In this document: positions 10,218-22,310 of the stretch, in pieces
Layout of the letters: each line of letters begins with the position of its first letter
How positions within the stretch are numbered: position 1 is the stretch's first letter
Made by a program: the position numbers and the translations under genes
Notes under the pieces: model-generated
Seen by the model: the letters and a program-made list of their open reading frames with translations, nothing else
What the model was told of the DNA's origin: nothing
The model's database searches: none
Assembly: GCA_051453625.1 (NCBI GenBank)
Contig: JBOZIK010000001.1
Coordinates: 174,657,599 to 174,721,598, forward strand
Reading direction: 5' to 3'
Origin: Welwitschia mirabilis
Lineage: Eukaryota > Gnetophyta > Gnetopsida > Welwitschiales
DNA: 64,000 bases

Positions 10218-11567
10218 TGATAGGATCGAGAACCCTAGAGGGGGTGAATAGGTTCTTTCAAAAATCCAATAAACAATCTAAAATTAAACTATTTAAAATA
10301 TAAATTACATATGAAAATAAATTATTCTAAGATGTACATAATATGATAAAATACTAAAAGTAAAGAATCAAAAACTAAAAGCACAAACTATCAATTTGAT
10401 GCAAGCCAGATTTGTAATGGTTCGAGAAACTCCTCTACTCCACTCTTACCAATCAGATTCTTCCAAGCTTGATCTCAGATCTCTGTTACTCCACTAGGTA
10501 TTCTAGGTTTACCTATAACCTTTACAAGTGTACTTTTCAAGATTAAGTCTCAACCTTCAGAATAGACTTTTCAAGGCTTAGTCTCAACCTATAGTATGGA
10601 CTTTTCAAGACTTATTCTCAACCTCTATAAGAATAATATAGTGATGTAGTGATGCCTCAATAGCATAGATATCAATCATTCTAAAAATAGTATAATATAT
10701 GGAGCTATCCTCCTATAGAAATACACCAATGAATCTCTAGATCTAACTTTGAATGAAACATATATACCTATGAAAGATCTCCTCAAGTTAGATATGTAGA
10801 AGCCAAGATATAACAACATCAACTCACAGCTTGATCTTTTAGATCCAAATGATTTTTCTAAATAAGAATAGTTTCAAAAGGATTTATTGGTAATATATGG
10901 CTTAGCTATTTATATTAAAAGACTATTAGGGTTTATTACAATTGAATTGCACCTCAAATAGCTATAAATAACTAGAAAATAGCTATCTAATGGCTAGTTA
11001 ACAAATACATAACATTTAGAAAAATTTCATTTCCACGTCTTCCTATCGATCCTACAAAAATTCGGTTGACTACATGTGGTGCCATGAATTACATAGGTCA
11101 CCTAAGAAAAAGATTCAATTTCCCTAGTTTTTTACATCTACATATCCGATCGACCCCATGTAGGTCTGGTCGACCTCATACTGGGTCTAGTTGACCCCTT
11201 TTTTCTTAGTCTGGGAATATTATCTATCAGGTTCTTAAATCTAGTTAACCCCATGAAAATCTAGTTGACCCCTTACCATTTGGTTTAGGGATTATGGTTG
11301 TCCAAGTTATAGGTCTGGTTGATCCCATCAAAATTCGGTCGATCCCTCTAGATGTAATTCATTTTCTTTTGACAGCTTCAGATTCAGTCAAGCTCTTTAG
11401 GTTCTAGTCGATCCCTCTAGAAGGTGAAATAATTAAGCAAGTTTCTAATGCATATTTTAGTTTCTTCTTTCAACCTACAAAAAACTTAAACTCTTCTGCA
11501 CAAAATACACAAAGTTTTCTATACACAAGACATTAGTTTGATATCAATTGACAAATATAATCTAACA
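10218..11567 (-). repeat. copia C 3' LTR
   Basis: 1350 bp, nearly the same length as its partner at 16718-18085 and similar along its length: GATAGGATCGAGAACCC, CTACTCCACTCTT, paired TTTTCAAGGCTTAGTCTCAA repeats near 10560-10620, a GGTCGACC motif cluster at 11045-11420 and the end CTAACA. On the element strand it runs TG...CA. Confidence 0.88.
11045..11420. repeat. GGTCGACC-type motif cluster in copia C 3' LTR
   Basis: Short motifs such as GGTCGACC (11168-11175, a perfect palindrome), GATCGACCCC, AGTTGACCCC, GGTCGATCCC and AGTCGATCCC recur about every 20-60 bases, more than ten in all. The same cluster occurs at 17550-17940 with perfect copies at 17903-17910 and 17923-17930. Confidence 0.75.
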
Positions 11568-11580
11568 ATCTCCCCCTTTA
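11568..11580 (-). promoter_or_regulatory. copia C polypurine tract
   Basis: The minus strand reads TAAAGGGGGAGAT directly before the LTR start TGTTAGA, the plus-strand priming site typical of Sirevirus-like copia elements. Confidence 0.85.
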
Positions 11581-12326
11581 ATATTAATGATAAATAAATA
11601 AGTGATTCCAAGATTAAAAAAATTTAAGCTCTTTTACCAAACAAATTTAAGGCATATTATCATAATAAGAACTTCTCCTTTTACAAATCCATATAAATAA
11701 CATTAAGAAAAGGGTATATATAAAAAATATTTCTAAAGAAAACCATTTTTAGTTGATGCATATTTTTGAAAACACCACATTTTATTCCCCTTTAACATCA
11801 ATGGCAAAGAAATATAAACCTTAAATATGTGGCCAGAAATATCAAATTTTCTCCCCCAACTTAATGCCAAAGAAATAATCTAGGTTTGAGAAAAGTTAAG
11901 GTATTTTAAACAAAAAATATTTTGTGCTTTTGAATGTAAACAATTTAATTATGCATAATTTAGAAATTAAGAAGGAATAATAATAATCATAGTGTAATCA
12001 AGAACACTTACTTGATTAGATGACATAAATATTTTGGTAGACTTTTAAATGTTATAACAATTTTAAGATTTGTAAAATAAGCACATATAATATCATAATA
12101 CCAAATGAGATATACCAAATTATACCAAAATTGTACTAAAATAGATAACTGAATTAAATTATGAGTAAAACATTACGAGTCTAACATGCAAGGATTACAA
12201 GAAAAAAAGTGCTCATTAAGAGCATACAACTGAAATTTAATAAACAAAAACAACTAATTCTTCCCTTTTTGATAACAGAGGCAAAGGAGAGAATATCAAA
12301 CATAATCTAAAAAATAAAAGATTTTA
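11581..12326. other. copia C 3' untranslated region
   Basis: AT-rich sequence between the third-ORF stop and the polypurine tract. A polypyrimidine stretch TTTTCTCCCCCAAC lies at 11849-11862; its complement resembles a second, decayed polypurine-tract copy. No frame is seen. Confidence 0.5.
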
Positions 12327-14170
12327 ATTAGACTCCTTCTTTTCTTCTTCTTCTTCCTCTTTAAAGTCTTCCTCTAATTCTTCATCATCTTCCCCTGTGC
12401 GAGAAAAACTAGTAGCCTCAGTTAAATTATTCATAATGTCATATGTGACTATAATAATGGCTTCTTTTATGTGTTTAATATGGGAGTCAATCTATTTCAG
12501 ATATGAAAGAGTCTCATTAGGAGATGCTTCCTTAGAAGTGGTAGTAGAAGATTTCTTGGATGGGGTAAAGATATACATATGAGACAAGGTCACACATTCA
12601 ATGGGTGAAATCGACTGAAGGATTTCCAACTTAGGATGAAAAGTAACTCAGAAATGGTGATAAATGTTGGTGATAGGCATAGAGTAGGTTAAAGCCCTAG
12701 CTCTATGGTACTCCAATTGTAAGGCCATATTCTTCAGTATTAGGGAAGGAGCATCATTGGAATGCTTAGTTTCTACGAAACACATCANNNNNNNNNNNNN
12801 NNNNNNNNNNNNNNNNNNNNNNNNNNNNNNNNNNNNNNNNNNNNNNNNNNNNNNNNNNNNNNNNNNNNNNNNNNNNNNNNNNNNNNNNNNNNNNNNNNNN
12901 NNNNNNNNNNNNNNNNNNNNNNNNNNNNNNNNNNNNNNNNNNNNNNNNNNNNNNNNNNNNNNNNNNNNNNNNNNNNNNNNNNNNNNNNNNNNNNNNNNNN
13001 NNNNNNNNNNNNNNNNNNNNNNNNNNNNNNNNNNNNNNNNNNNNNNNNNNNNNNNNNNNNNNNNNNNNNNNNNNNNNNNNNNNNNNNNNNNNNNNNNNNN
13101 NNNNNNNNNNNNNNNNNNNNNNNNNNNNNNNNNNNNNNNNNNNNNNNNNNNNNNNNNNNNNNNNNNNNNNNNNNNNNNNNNNNNNNNNNNNNNNNNNNNN
13201 NNNNNNNNNNNNNNNNNNNNNNNNNNNNNNNNNNNNNNNNNNNNNNNNNNNNNNNNNNNNNNNNNNNNNNNNNNNNNNNNNNNNNNNNNNNNNNNNNNNN
13301 NNNNNNNNNNNNNNNNNNNNNNNNNNNNNNNNNNNNNNNNNNNNNNNNNNNNNNNNNNNNNNNNNNNNNNNNNNNNNNNNNNNNNNNNNNNNNNNNNNNN
13401 NNNNNNNNNNNNNNNNNNNNNNNNNNNNNNNNNNNNNNNNNNNNNNNNNNNNNNNNNNNNNNNNNNNNNNNNNNNNNNNNNNNNNNNNNNNNNNNNNNNN
13501 NNNNNNNNNNNNNNNNNNNNNNNNNNNNNNNNNNNNNNNNNNNNNNNNNNNNNNNNNNNNNNNNNNNNNNNNNNNNNNNNNNNNNNNNNNNNNNNNNNNN
13601 NNNNNNNNNNNNNNNNNNNNNNNNNNNNNNNNNNNNNNNNNNNNNNNNNNNNNNNNNNNNNNNNNNNNNNNNNNNNNNNNNNNNNNNNNNNNNNNNNNNN
13701 NNNNNNNNNTCCTATCACAAAGCTCCCTGGTAACCACAGGTTTATCTTCCATGGTATCTCTAAGAGGCCAAAACTCCTCATAGTCTCCCCTTAGAAGATT
13801 AGTCAGCTCTGAGATAATATTTACCTTCACTCTTATCCTCTTATCTAAAATAAGGATTTTAAAAGTCCTGGAATCACAGTAAAAAGAGGCATTATAGTAA
13901 ATCATCCTAGTAAGAAAAAGATAGGCTAAACCTAACACATCCAAAAAATGTTCAAGATCTTGCCCTCTCAAGAGCTGGATGACTTCCTTGAGTTTCCTGA
14001 GCTCTAATTTTTGCTACAGATCGCTCTTGGTACACTACCTTTTTCTCAAACTTCTTAGTGAACTTCTCAATATCATTCTCTGACTCTCCTTCATAGAAAA
14101 TTGCTAGATCCCTTAAAGGAGCCTCCTTTGTTCTTCTCCTAGAAGTACTTGTAGCATTTATAACACTTTT
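12327..14170 (-). pseudogene. copia C third ORF (between pol and 3' LTR)
   Basis: A gene position outside gag-pol, where some Sireviruses carry an env-like ORF. The N-terminal half (13710-13971) reads LGLAYLFLTRMIYYNASF, then ILDKRIRVKVNIISELTNLL and a block ending DTMEDKPVVTRELC. The equivalent ORF of element E (33629-33997) matches it closely, with LTCMFYYNASF, RRIRITINLI and DSMEDKIEITRELYG. The C-terminus at 12327-12400 is Glu/Lys-rich (stop at about 12327). A 922-base N gap removes the middle. From memory it resembles the Pfam 'putative plant transposon protein' domain, which was not tested. No signal peptide or membrane segment is visible in the readable parts. Confidence 0.6.
12788..13709. 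other. assembly gap (922 N)
   Basis: Unknown bases within the copia C third ORF. Long apparent frames across it are artefacts of N runs lacking stops. Confidence 0.99.
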
Positions 14171-14580
14171 TTAAGCAAAAAAAAACTAAGAAAATCACTA
14201 GATCTAAAAATAATATCTCTAGATCTTAAGAGAAAATCATTAGATCTTAGAGGTAGAATGAGCTAAAACATAATAAAATAAAGTTAGAACTATATCGTTT
14301 TTATAGACTGAGGGAAATAGGGGAAAACGAAGAAAGAAATTAAGTCCATTGAATGTACTTCCACACTGTAATCCATCAAGTCCGATTAATTACTCAAAGT
14401 TCTAATTAAACCATTGAGACACGAGTCTATAATATTGGAAGAGGTTGGTTAACCGACCACATCCAATTAACCTAATCATAGATCTTGTCAACTGCCTTGT
14501 AATCAGTCAAGGGATAGTGACTTGACCCCTAGATCATTTTTATAATTATTAGATTAATTATCGACACTAGGTGTTTTATC
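14171..14580. other. copia C spacer and deletion junction
   Basis: Corresponds to 34090-34540 of element E: it shares GCTAGATCT-type sequence, then motifs such as TTAACCGACC, TGTCAACTG and CAGTCAAGG that resemble the LTR motif cluster. At about 14520-14580 it meets the pre-integrase region, so integrase to RNase H (about 3 kb in an intact element) is missing. Confidence 0.6.
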
Positions 14581-14589
14581 AGAATTTAA

Positions 14590-15060
14590 AAAATAACATT
14601 CGGTTTCTTTAAAATTCATCCTAATATTATGGTTTGCATGGAACATTTGATTAATTAATTTAATATCTAATCTATAAGTATTATCCATACGTTTTTCAAG
14701 AAAAATGGAAGCATTCATTTTCTCATTCATAGTAGTACATTTTGATTTTTCAAAGATTATTCAATGCCCTTTATTACACAGTTAACTTATACTTAATAAA
14801 TTATGTTTCAATCCATTAATATAAATCACATTATTAAGTTTAGGTAACATACCTCTCTTGATGCATCCAGTGCCTTCTATTTTTACCATTTTAGTGTTTC
14901 TAAAGATGACTTCTCCTCCATTTATGCTCTTCAAGTTTTGAAAGCTTGATTTATCTTCTGAAATATACCTTAAGAAACCACTGTCTAGATACCAACTATT
15001 TATATGTAATCCTCTGAAAGTTATCTATGTCAGAAAGCTTTGAAGATTATTAGCTTTAAT
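14590..15060 (-). pseudogene. copia C protease and pre-integrase region
   Basis: The minus strand near 14940-15010 reads SWYLDSGFLRY and DKSSFQNLKS, the copia protease active-site block with DSG intact. It is followed by GCIKRGMLPKL and NLLSIS-like blocks. Stops and frameshifts interrupt. The usual zinc-binding pre-integrase block that should follow is lost at the deletion junction. Protease cleaves the Gag-Pol polyprotein. Confidence 0.75.
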
Positions 15061-16703
15061 CCACTTAGTCTTATTTGACTTAGGTGGTACATTTTTCATA
15101 GGAATAAGATAAAAAGGTAATGTGTTTACATTTTCAGAGAAAAGCATTAATTATCTAACCTTACAAAAAGGTTTTAAATAATTAAATTATCATAAAAATT
15201 ATACAAAAGATTTGGCACATACTTACTTATCTAGTTTACCTATTTTTGTGATTTTTGTTTACTAAAACCAATACCTGATTTGTCTCTAGTGGGCTTTCAT
15301 ACTTCAAGTATCTATTCTAATTTAGAAGAGCTACCAAAAATTATATTTACAAAAAAAGAAAGATATTTTACTCGAGAAATTAGATTGACATTGTCATATT
15401 TGAACATATTATATTTATCTTCTAGTTCCTCCTTTTCTTTGGTAATAGTCTTTACTATTTTGTTTAACTCATTTATTTTCTCTTGTCTATCTATTCACAC
15501 TCCTTACACAACTCTTGATATGTGTCTTCTAGTTCATCTTCTTCTTTACTTATCATATCCAAATCATCAAGCATTAATGTGCTAGGAACATCCTTGAGAT
15601 TTCACACAAAAGCCATGAAAAACAACCTTCTTTCTCTGTCTGATTCATGATCTAAATAGCTTTTCTTATCTTCATCATCTTCATTATTCCATGTAGCCAT
15701 AAATAAGGGATTCCTTGACTTTCTATTATCTCTCCTTATGTTGAGACACTCATTTGCCATATGTCTAAATCCTTTGTAAAAATAGCATTGGATTTCTTTC
15801 CCATTTTCTTTCTCTCTTCTTTGTTTTGGATTATTTCTATTTGCATTCCTACTCATTTCATCTTTCTTTTTCTTCCTATGAAGCAATTTTTTTAAATCTT
15901 CTAGCTACATGAGCCATTTCATCATTATCAAATTCCTTATCTAATCTATCAGATCTATAGTCTTCCTACACATATTTTAAAGTAATACCTTTTCTTTTAT
16001 TTTTAACAAACTTAAGCTTATAGGTTTGCAAATTACCTTAAAGTTCTTCCAACACCATCTCATTAATGTTCTTGCTCTCTTTAATGGCTATCACCTTCGA
16101 TTTGAATCTTTTGAGTAGGGATCTCAAGACTTTTCTTTTCTTTCCTCCATGCATTCTCGAAGGCTTGTCATTGAGTTTACAATATCTGTAAGTGCAGTAA
16201 AAAATTCTTGCAAAGTTTCTTCTTCATCCATATGAATATCTTCAAATTTAGAAATGAGCATCTAAAGTTTATCTTGTTTAATAGTTGAGGTTTCTTCATG
16301 TGCTACTTCTAGAATATCCCAAACTTCCTTAGCATGGTTATAGTTTACTATTCATTTAAATTCATTTGCACACACAGTGCAAAAAATTGCATTAAGAGCA
16401 CGAGCATCTATGATGGCTTTTGACTTATCTGTGACTATTCATTGATCTCAAGATTTGGGAACTAGGATAGTGTTACCATTTGCATTAGTTTGGATTATCG
16501 TAGGCATAGTATAACCTTTATAAATAACTTCCTCTGTGTCAGCATCTAGGGATCTAAGAAATATTCTCATCCTAGTTTCTGGATAAGCATAGTTTTACCC
16601 ATCAAATATAAGTGGATGACCAGTTAAAAATCTATCAGAAGGGTTACTCAATTTTAAGGTTCTAAGGTTAAGATTAGTTAAAATCTGATGTATACTTAAC
16701 TTA
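15061..16703 (-). pseudogene. copia C gag
   Basis: The N-terminal part near 16550-16600 reads NYAYPETRMRIFLRS, the conserved start of plant copia gag (usually Y.YWK.RM..FL). The middle holds the UBN2-type capsid region. The open stretch 15602-15886 carries the zinc knuckle region CYFYKGFRHMANEC, where the second Cys is Tyr and the Gly-His pair is Phe-Arg-His. An acidic tail follows. Gag packages the RNA. The start lies just after the primer site. Several stops make it inactive. Confidence 0.8.
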
Positions 16704-16715
16704 GCTCTAATACCA
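16704..16715 (-). promoter_or_regulatory. copia C primer-binding site (iMet)
   Basis: The minus strand reads TGGTATTAGAGC, one base from the initiator-Met site TGGTATCAGAGC, two bases inside the 5' LTR end at 16718. Confidence 0.85.
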
Positions 16716-16717
16716 AA

Positions 16718-18085
16718 TAATAGGATAGAGAACCCTAAAGGGGGGTGGTGAATAGATTCTTTCAAAAACTCAATAAATAATTTGAAATAAAACTATTGGA
16801 AATACAACTTGCATATGAAAATAAATTATTCTAAGATGTGCATAATATGATAAAATACTAAAAGTAAATAATTAAAAACTAAAATCACAAACTACCAATT
16901 TGATGCAACTCATATTTATAGTGGTTTGGAAAACTCCCCTACTCCACTCTTGACGATTAGCTTCTCCCAAACTTGATCTTGGATCTCTGTTACTCTAACA
17001 AGTATTCTAGGTTCATCTATAACTTTTACAAGTAGACTTTTCTAAGCTAAGTATTAATCTTCAAAACGGACTTTTCAAGGCTTAGTCTCAACCTATAGGA
17101 CAGACTTTTCAAGGCTTAGTCTCAACCTCTAGAAGAACAATTTACTAATGTAGTGATGCCTCAAGAGCATAGATATCATTCATTCTAAAAATAGTACAAT
17201 AGATGGAGCTCTCCTCCTGTAGAAATATATCAACAAAGCTCTAGATCTGACTTTGAATGAAGCACATATGCCTATGAAATATCTCCTCAAGTTAGATATA
17301 TAGAAGCCAAGATATAAAAATGTCAATGCATAACTTGATCTTTTAGATCCAAATGATTTTTCCAAATGAGAATAATTTCAAGAAGATTTATTTGTCATCT
17401 ATGGCTTAGATCTTTATAATGAAAGGCTATTAGGGTTTATTACAATTGAATTGTGCCTTCAACAGCTATAAACTACTAGAAAATGGCTATCTAATACCAA
17501 GGTAATGAATACATAATATTTAGAAAAATTTATTTTCCATGATATTTCATTGACCGCACAAAAATCTGATCAACTTCATGTGATGCCATGAATTACACAA
17601 GTTGCTGAGAGAAAGATTCAGTCACTTAGGTTTTTACATCTCGATGTTTAATTGACCCCGCGTAGGTCTAGTTAACCCTAGTCTAGTCAACCCCATCCTG
17701 GATCTAATCAATCCCTTTTCTCTTAGTCTGGAAATACTGTCTATTAGGTTTTCAAATCCGATCGACGCCATGAAAATGTAGTCAATCCCTTTCCATTTGG
17801 TTCAGGGACTCTGGTTCTCTAAGTTAGAGGTCTGGTCGATCTCATCAAAATCCAATTGATCTCTCTAGATGCAGTTCATTTTCCTTTGATAGCTTCAGGT
17901 GTGGTCGACCTCTTTAAAATTTGGTCGACCCCTCTGGAGGGTGAAATAATTAAGTACATCTCTGGTGCATATTTTAGTTCCTTCTTTTAACCTACAAAAA
18001 TCTTAAACTCTTTTGCATAAAATACACAAAGTTTACTATATACAAGACATTAGTTTGACATTAATTAACAAAATATAGTCTAACA
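16718..18085 (-). repeat. copia C 5' LTR
   Basis: 1368 bp partner of 10218-11567. The terminal CA of the element strand reads TA at this end (TAATAGGAT against TGATAGGAT on the plus strand). It contains the motif cluster at 17550-17940. Confidence 0.87.
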
Positions 18086-18800
18086 CCTTTATCCTTGGAA
18101 GAGAAGGAAAAATCTTGGTTATACATCCTAGAACCCTTCACCATTACAGATTGGATAGGCCTAAGTAAAGATTTTATGTCTAATTTCTTTCTTAGTCACA
18201 AGGCAAATGTCCTTAGAAAATAAATCTTGAATTTTCAATAGAAGAATCATGAAACCTTTTCTCAGATCTTAAAGAGACATAAAGATTTATTATTAAAATG
18301 CCCCTCATATTTTTTTAAACTAGTTAGGGAAGTAAGTTTATTTTATGAAGGTTTACCCACAAATAATTTTCAACTAGCGGAAATGATGAGCCATGGTAAT
18401 TTTTCAGCATGCCCTTAGATAAGGTTTAGAAGTATCTAAAAAGTATAGCTAAGAGTTCAAAAAATTAGGAAAACCCTATGAAACCTACAAGATCACATCA
18501 TATAATTAGGTTAACTAGTGTCTTTAAGATCCTAGAGAACTTTTAGATGAACAATAAAATTGATGAACTATTAAGAAAAAGTTGGAATCATTAACTAGCT
18601 CACCCTCACCCTTACCTATGGCTACTAAACCTTAGTGTTTAATTTGAGATATTGACACTCATGAAAGCACTAAATTCCCATCTATCCCTTTATTCCAAAA
18701 CATAGTTAATAAATAGGTGAATGTGATTAGATAATGAAAAAATGTTAAAAATAATACTTACTTAAACACTTACAATTCTAGTTGGTGAGATCATCCCAAT
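18086..18800 (+). pseudogene. gypsy B gag, part after the copia C insertion
   Basis: From 18092 one frame reads SLEEKEKSWLYILEPFTITD, then SNFFLSHKANVLRK, ETFSQ and HKDLL, matching the Retrotrans_gag pattern of Athila-like elements (W...L....I..W..L...F...FF....T..L...I..F.Q...E....W.RFK.LL). Stop codons interrupt. It continues the frame broken at 10217. Confidence 0.72.
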
Positions 18801-18989
18801 TTCTCTTGAAAACAAGATAATATTCCATAATAAAATATTTAGCCTAAGAATTTATTCCCTCATCTTATAATTCTTATGCTTCACCTTTAAAAATGTTAAT
18901 GAACATTAAATCTAAAACCTTTTTAGCTTAACAAACTAGTGTGATTCTCCAAAACCAATTCATACCAAAGTACAAAGACGCTCGTTACC

Positions 18990-19430
18990 CCCACAATTAT
19001 CATTACCATAGGTAACAAAACTCTTAACCAAGCCTTATTGAATTTAGAAGCTAGTGTAAACTTACTTCCTTATAAAACCTATAAGGAGTTAGGCTTAAAA
19101 GGACTCAAAAACATAAAACTATAACTCCAATTAGTAAACAACTATATTAAAACACCATTAGAAGTTATTTAGGATGTCATAGTTAGAGTAAATAATTATT
19201 ACTTCCCAATAGGTTTTATGGTCTTAAACATGGAGAAATCATTAAATCAAATAGTGTCTATCATATTAGGAAAACCATTCTTAGCGACCTTCAATGCCTT
19301 GATCAATTGCAAGAATGAATTAATGAAAATTTCATTCAGCAACATGATCATTGAGCTAAACATCTTTAATGTTATGAAGTTACCATTCAATAACGAAGGA
19401 TTAGGATACATAAATAGTATATAAAGCCTT
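18990..19430 (+). pseudogene. gypsy B protease
   Basis: At about 19040-19100 the strand reads LEASVNLLPYKTYKELGLK, matching DLGASVNLLP..VY..LGLG of Athila-like proteases with the active-site Asp-Leu-Gly reading Asn-Leu-Glu. The open stretch 19218-19424 continues with IILGKPFLATFNALINCKNE and a final NIFNVMKLP. Loss of the catalytic Asp marks it as inactive. Confidence 0.82.
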
Positions 19431-19559
19431 ATTGAGGATTAGAAATCCACTTCTCAAATAGTCCAAAATAGAGTTTACTTAGAACTCAAATCCTTGCCTT
19501 ATGATCTAAAGTACACTTTCTTAGGAGGTAACTCCACCTTCCTGTTAGTCATAAACTCT

Positions 19560-20700
19560 TTCTTGAACTCATTCAAAGAATATTAATTGCTTAGATTCTT
19601 AATAAATGATAAATAGATAATACGGTTAACCCTTTTTGACATTAGAGGTATTGATTCTAGTATTTACATGAATCATATCTATTTAGAAAAATTTGTCAAA
19701 TAATCCATTGAAGCACAATGTAGAATAAATCCAACTATGAGAGAAGTTATTAAATATGAAGTAATAAAACTTCTCAACCAATGGGATTATCTACTCTATT
19801 TTAGATAGAAAAAGGGTAAGTCCACTTCATACTATATCAAAAAAATTAGTAATCACCCTTGTTCCTAATGAGCATAATCAACTTATCCCTACTAAACCTA
19901 CTATAAAATGAAGGATGTGTATTGATTATAGGAAATTAAATGTTATATCTAGAAAATATTATTCTCTTCTTTCTTTTCTATATTAAATTTTAGAGCAACT
20001 AATAGGACAACTATTTTTCTATCTCTTGAATGGTTACTTTGGTTATAATTAGATTGAAATAGCTTCTTAAGATTAAGAGAAAAACCACCTTCACTTGTCC
20101 CTATGGAACATCTACTTATAAATGAATGTCCTTTGACCTATGCAATGCACGTGCCACTTTCTAATATTGCATGTTTAGAATCTTCTCTAACTTATTAGAT
20201 TTAGATGTCAAAATCTTCATAGATGATTACTTGATTTATGGAACCTCATTTAACCACTATTTAAATAACTTAGAATTTCTTCTTGAAGGATGCATAAAAA
20301 TTCCTTATACATAACTGGGAAAAATGCCATTTTATGGTTAAATTAAGTCATAGTTTTAGGACATCTTATTATAAGGAGGGAATGCAAATAGATTTAGCTA
20401 AGATTGCCTTAATCACACATTTGCTAACTTCCTAAAAACAAAAATATATTAGATTAGTATTAGGACATGTGGGATATTATAGGTAACTCATTAAATAGTT
20501 TATTAAAACTTCTAATCCTTTATGTGATCTTTTAAGCAAGGATGTCTTCTTTGACCAGACTCTAGAGTGTCAAAATGCATTTGAACAACTCAAAGAAAAA
20601 CTAACTTCACATTCATTATCTAAAAACCTAATCGGAAGTTACCTTTTAAACATATTTATGATACTAGTAACTTCACAGTGGGAGCCATTATAGAATAAAG
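19560..20700 (+). pseudogene. gypsy B reverse transcriptase
   Basis: Readable blocks in order: RMCIDYRKLN (about 19915-19945), EKTTFTCPYGT, MSFDLCNARATF, and the catalytic box FIDD followed by YLIYGTSF (about 20212-20245). The catalytic Asp pair is preserved, but numerous TAA/TAG codons, mostly where Gln or Trp are expected, break the frame. Confidence 0.85.
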
Positions 20701-21175
20701 ATTTGATAAAAAACCAACTATGATTCACTATGCTAGTAAAACCTTAAATAATACTTAATCAACTATACCATCATAGAGAAGGAGCTTCTAGATATTTCTT
20801 TATCCTTGAAAAATTTATACAATATCATCTAAGATCTAAGATATTAAATTACTTGCCCTTTAGATACCTTTTTTTCAAAAAGGATTCAAGGCCATGTCTT
20901 ATCTGATGAATCCTCCTCCTTCAAGGATCAATTTAGAGATTAAGAAGAAAGGATTTAATAATGTTGTCATAAATTACCTTTTGCACATATCTTCAAATAA
21001 TTTGCAAACATCTTTACCTATTAATGATACTTTTCTTAACAAACATCTCTTTTTAGTCTTAAAAATACCTTGGTTTATAGATAAGACCAAGTACTTAGTC
21101 TCCTCAACTATTTCTTTCCATTCAATCATCAATGATAAAAGAAGTTCTTAAGTCAAGTTAAATATTTCTTCTGGA
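20701..21175 (+). pseudogene. gypsy B RNase H end and spacer
   Basis: The open stretch 20894-21151 reads RINLEIKKKGFNNVVINYLL, then PINDTF, LVLKIPWFIDKTKYLVSS. It matches the FDLEI.DKKG.ENVVADHLSRL region and the following PW..D..NYL. spacer of plant gypsy polyproteins. The DHLSRL block is changed to NYLLHI. Confidence 0.75.
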
Positions 21176-22310
21176 ATATCTCATACCTTTTTAAATGCTA
21201 TCTAGACCAAGTCATTCACAAATGTGTCCCTTAAACCAATGTTTAATACATACTTAAACACTACTATTTTGAGGCTTTTAGGAGTTACTACTTAGCTAAC
21301 ATGACTATAACAAAAATCCTTTGATTCAATTTTCATAGCCATTGATTTTTAAAGACTTCTATATTTACTGTAAATCTTGAGATAACTATCCAATGTTAGG
21401 AAGCTTTCTCATAGACAAATGATGTCTTTAAAGTCCATCCTTACTGTTTAACCCTTCTATGTATGGGGAAGTAATATTTAAGACCCTTATCCATCATCTA
21501 ATAGGCATTAATATATCCTTGTTTATGTTAACTATGTAATTAAATGAGTTGAAGATTATGCTTGTCAAACAAACAATGCTAAATGCTAGTTAGATTCTTT
21601 AAACAAAAATGTCTTAACTCCTTTTGATTATCCATGTGTTTTAATTACTGATGGTAGGACATACTTTATAATAAGATATTCAACAACCTTATTGCTAATT
21701 ACAAGGTTACACATAAAGTTGCAACACCTTATCACCTACAAATAAGTGGCTAAGTTAAGGTTATGAATAGGGAACTATAAAAAATCCTTCAAAAAGTAGT
21801 AAACTCAATATGAAAATACTAGTTCTTCAGAATTAACGATGTCTTATGGGCATTCCTTACTACTTATAAAACACCATTAGGGATGTTACCTTTTGATTAG
21901 TCTATAGTAAAGCATGTTATTTACTTGTGGAACTTGAGCATAGGGCTCACTGGGTGATCAAGAATATGAACTTAGACATAGAGGTTGCAAACTAGATAAA
22001 ATTAGAAATGATGTTTATAATAACATAAGAATAAATAAGGATAGTATGAAAAGATTCCATGATTAACATATCCTTAGAAAAACTTTTCAGAAGGAAGACA
22101 TAGTCTTTCTATATAATTCACACTTACATCTTATTTTTGGAAAACTAATAAATAAGTGGAAAGAACCGTTTTTAATAAAAAAAAGGTTTTCCCACATGGA
22201 TTTATTTTCCTTGAAAATTACAAAAAAGAATCAAATTCTTAATGTTAATGGTCACCATTTGAAACATTATTACTCATCCCACCACTTTTTTTGAGCTTAC
22301 CATTCATTAA
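21176..22310 (+). pseudogene. gypsy B integrase
   Basis: Blocks in order: YILVYVNYVIK followed by VED (usual YILVAVDYVSKWVEA), VLITDGRTYF (usual VISDGGTHF, catalytic Asp kept), and ATPYHLQISGQVKVMNRE (the Glu of the VE.SNRE block reads Lys). The C-terminal half to about 22310 is weakly readable. Stops and the Glu change make it inactive. Confidence 0.8.

Larger units (their letters stand above)
10218..18085 (-). mobile_element. Ty1-copia element C, Sirevirus-like, internally deleted
   Basis: Minus-strand element with LTRs at 10218-11567 (3') and 16718-18085 (5'), a primer site at 16704-16715 and a polypurine tract at 11568-11580. It is flanked by TCTTT (10213-10217) and CCTTT (18086-18090), a 5-bp duplication with one C/T change. 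Inside are gag, protease and a third ORF next to the 3' LTR. Integrase, RT and RNase H are absent: the pre-integrase region (about 14600) runs almost directly into the spacer that in element E follows RNase H. It is nested in gypsy B gag, so it is younger than B. Confidence 0.88.

Noticed and set aside
12648-13971. Several long frames (323-401 codons) on both strands
   Set aside because: They are open only because they cross the 922-base N gap. Only the flanking real bases were used for the third-ORF call.
17180-17365. 61-codon minus frame
   Set aside because: Falls within the copia C 5' LTR and is not conserved as a frame in the 3' LTR.
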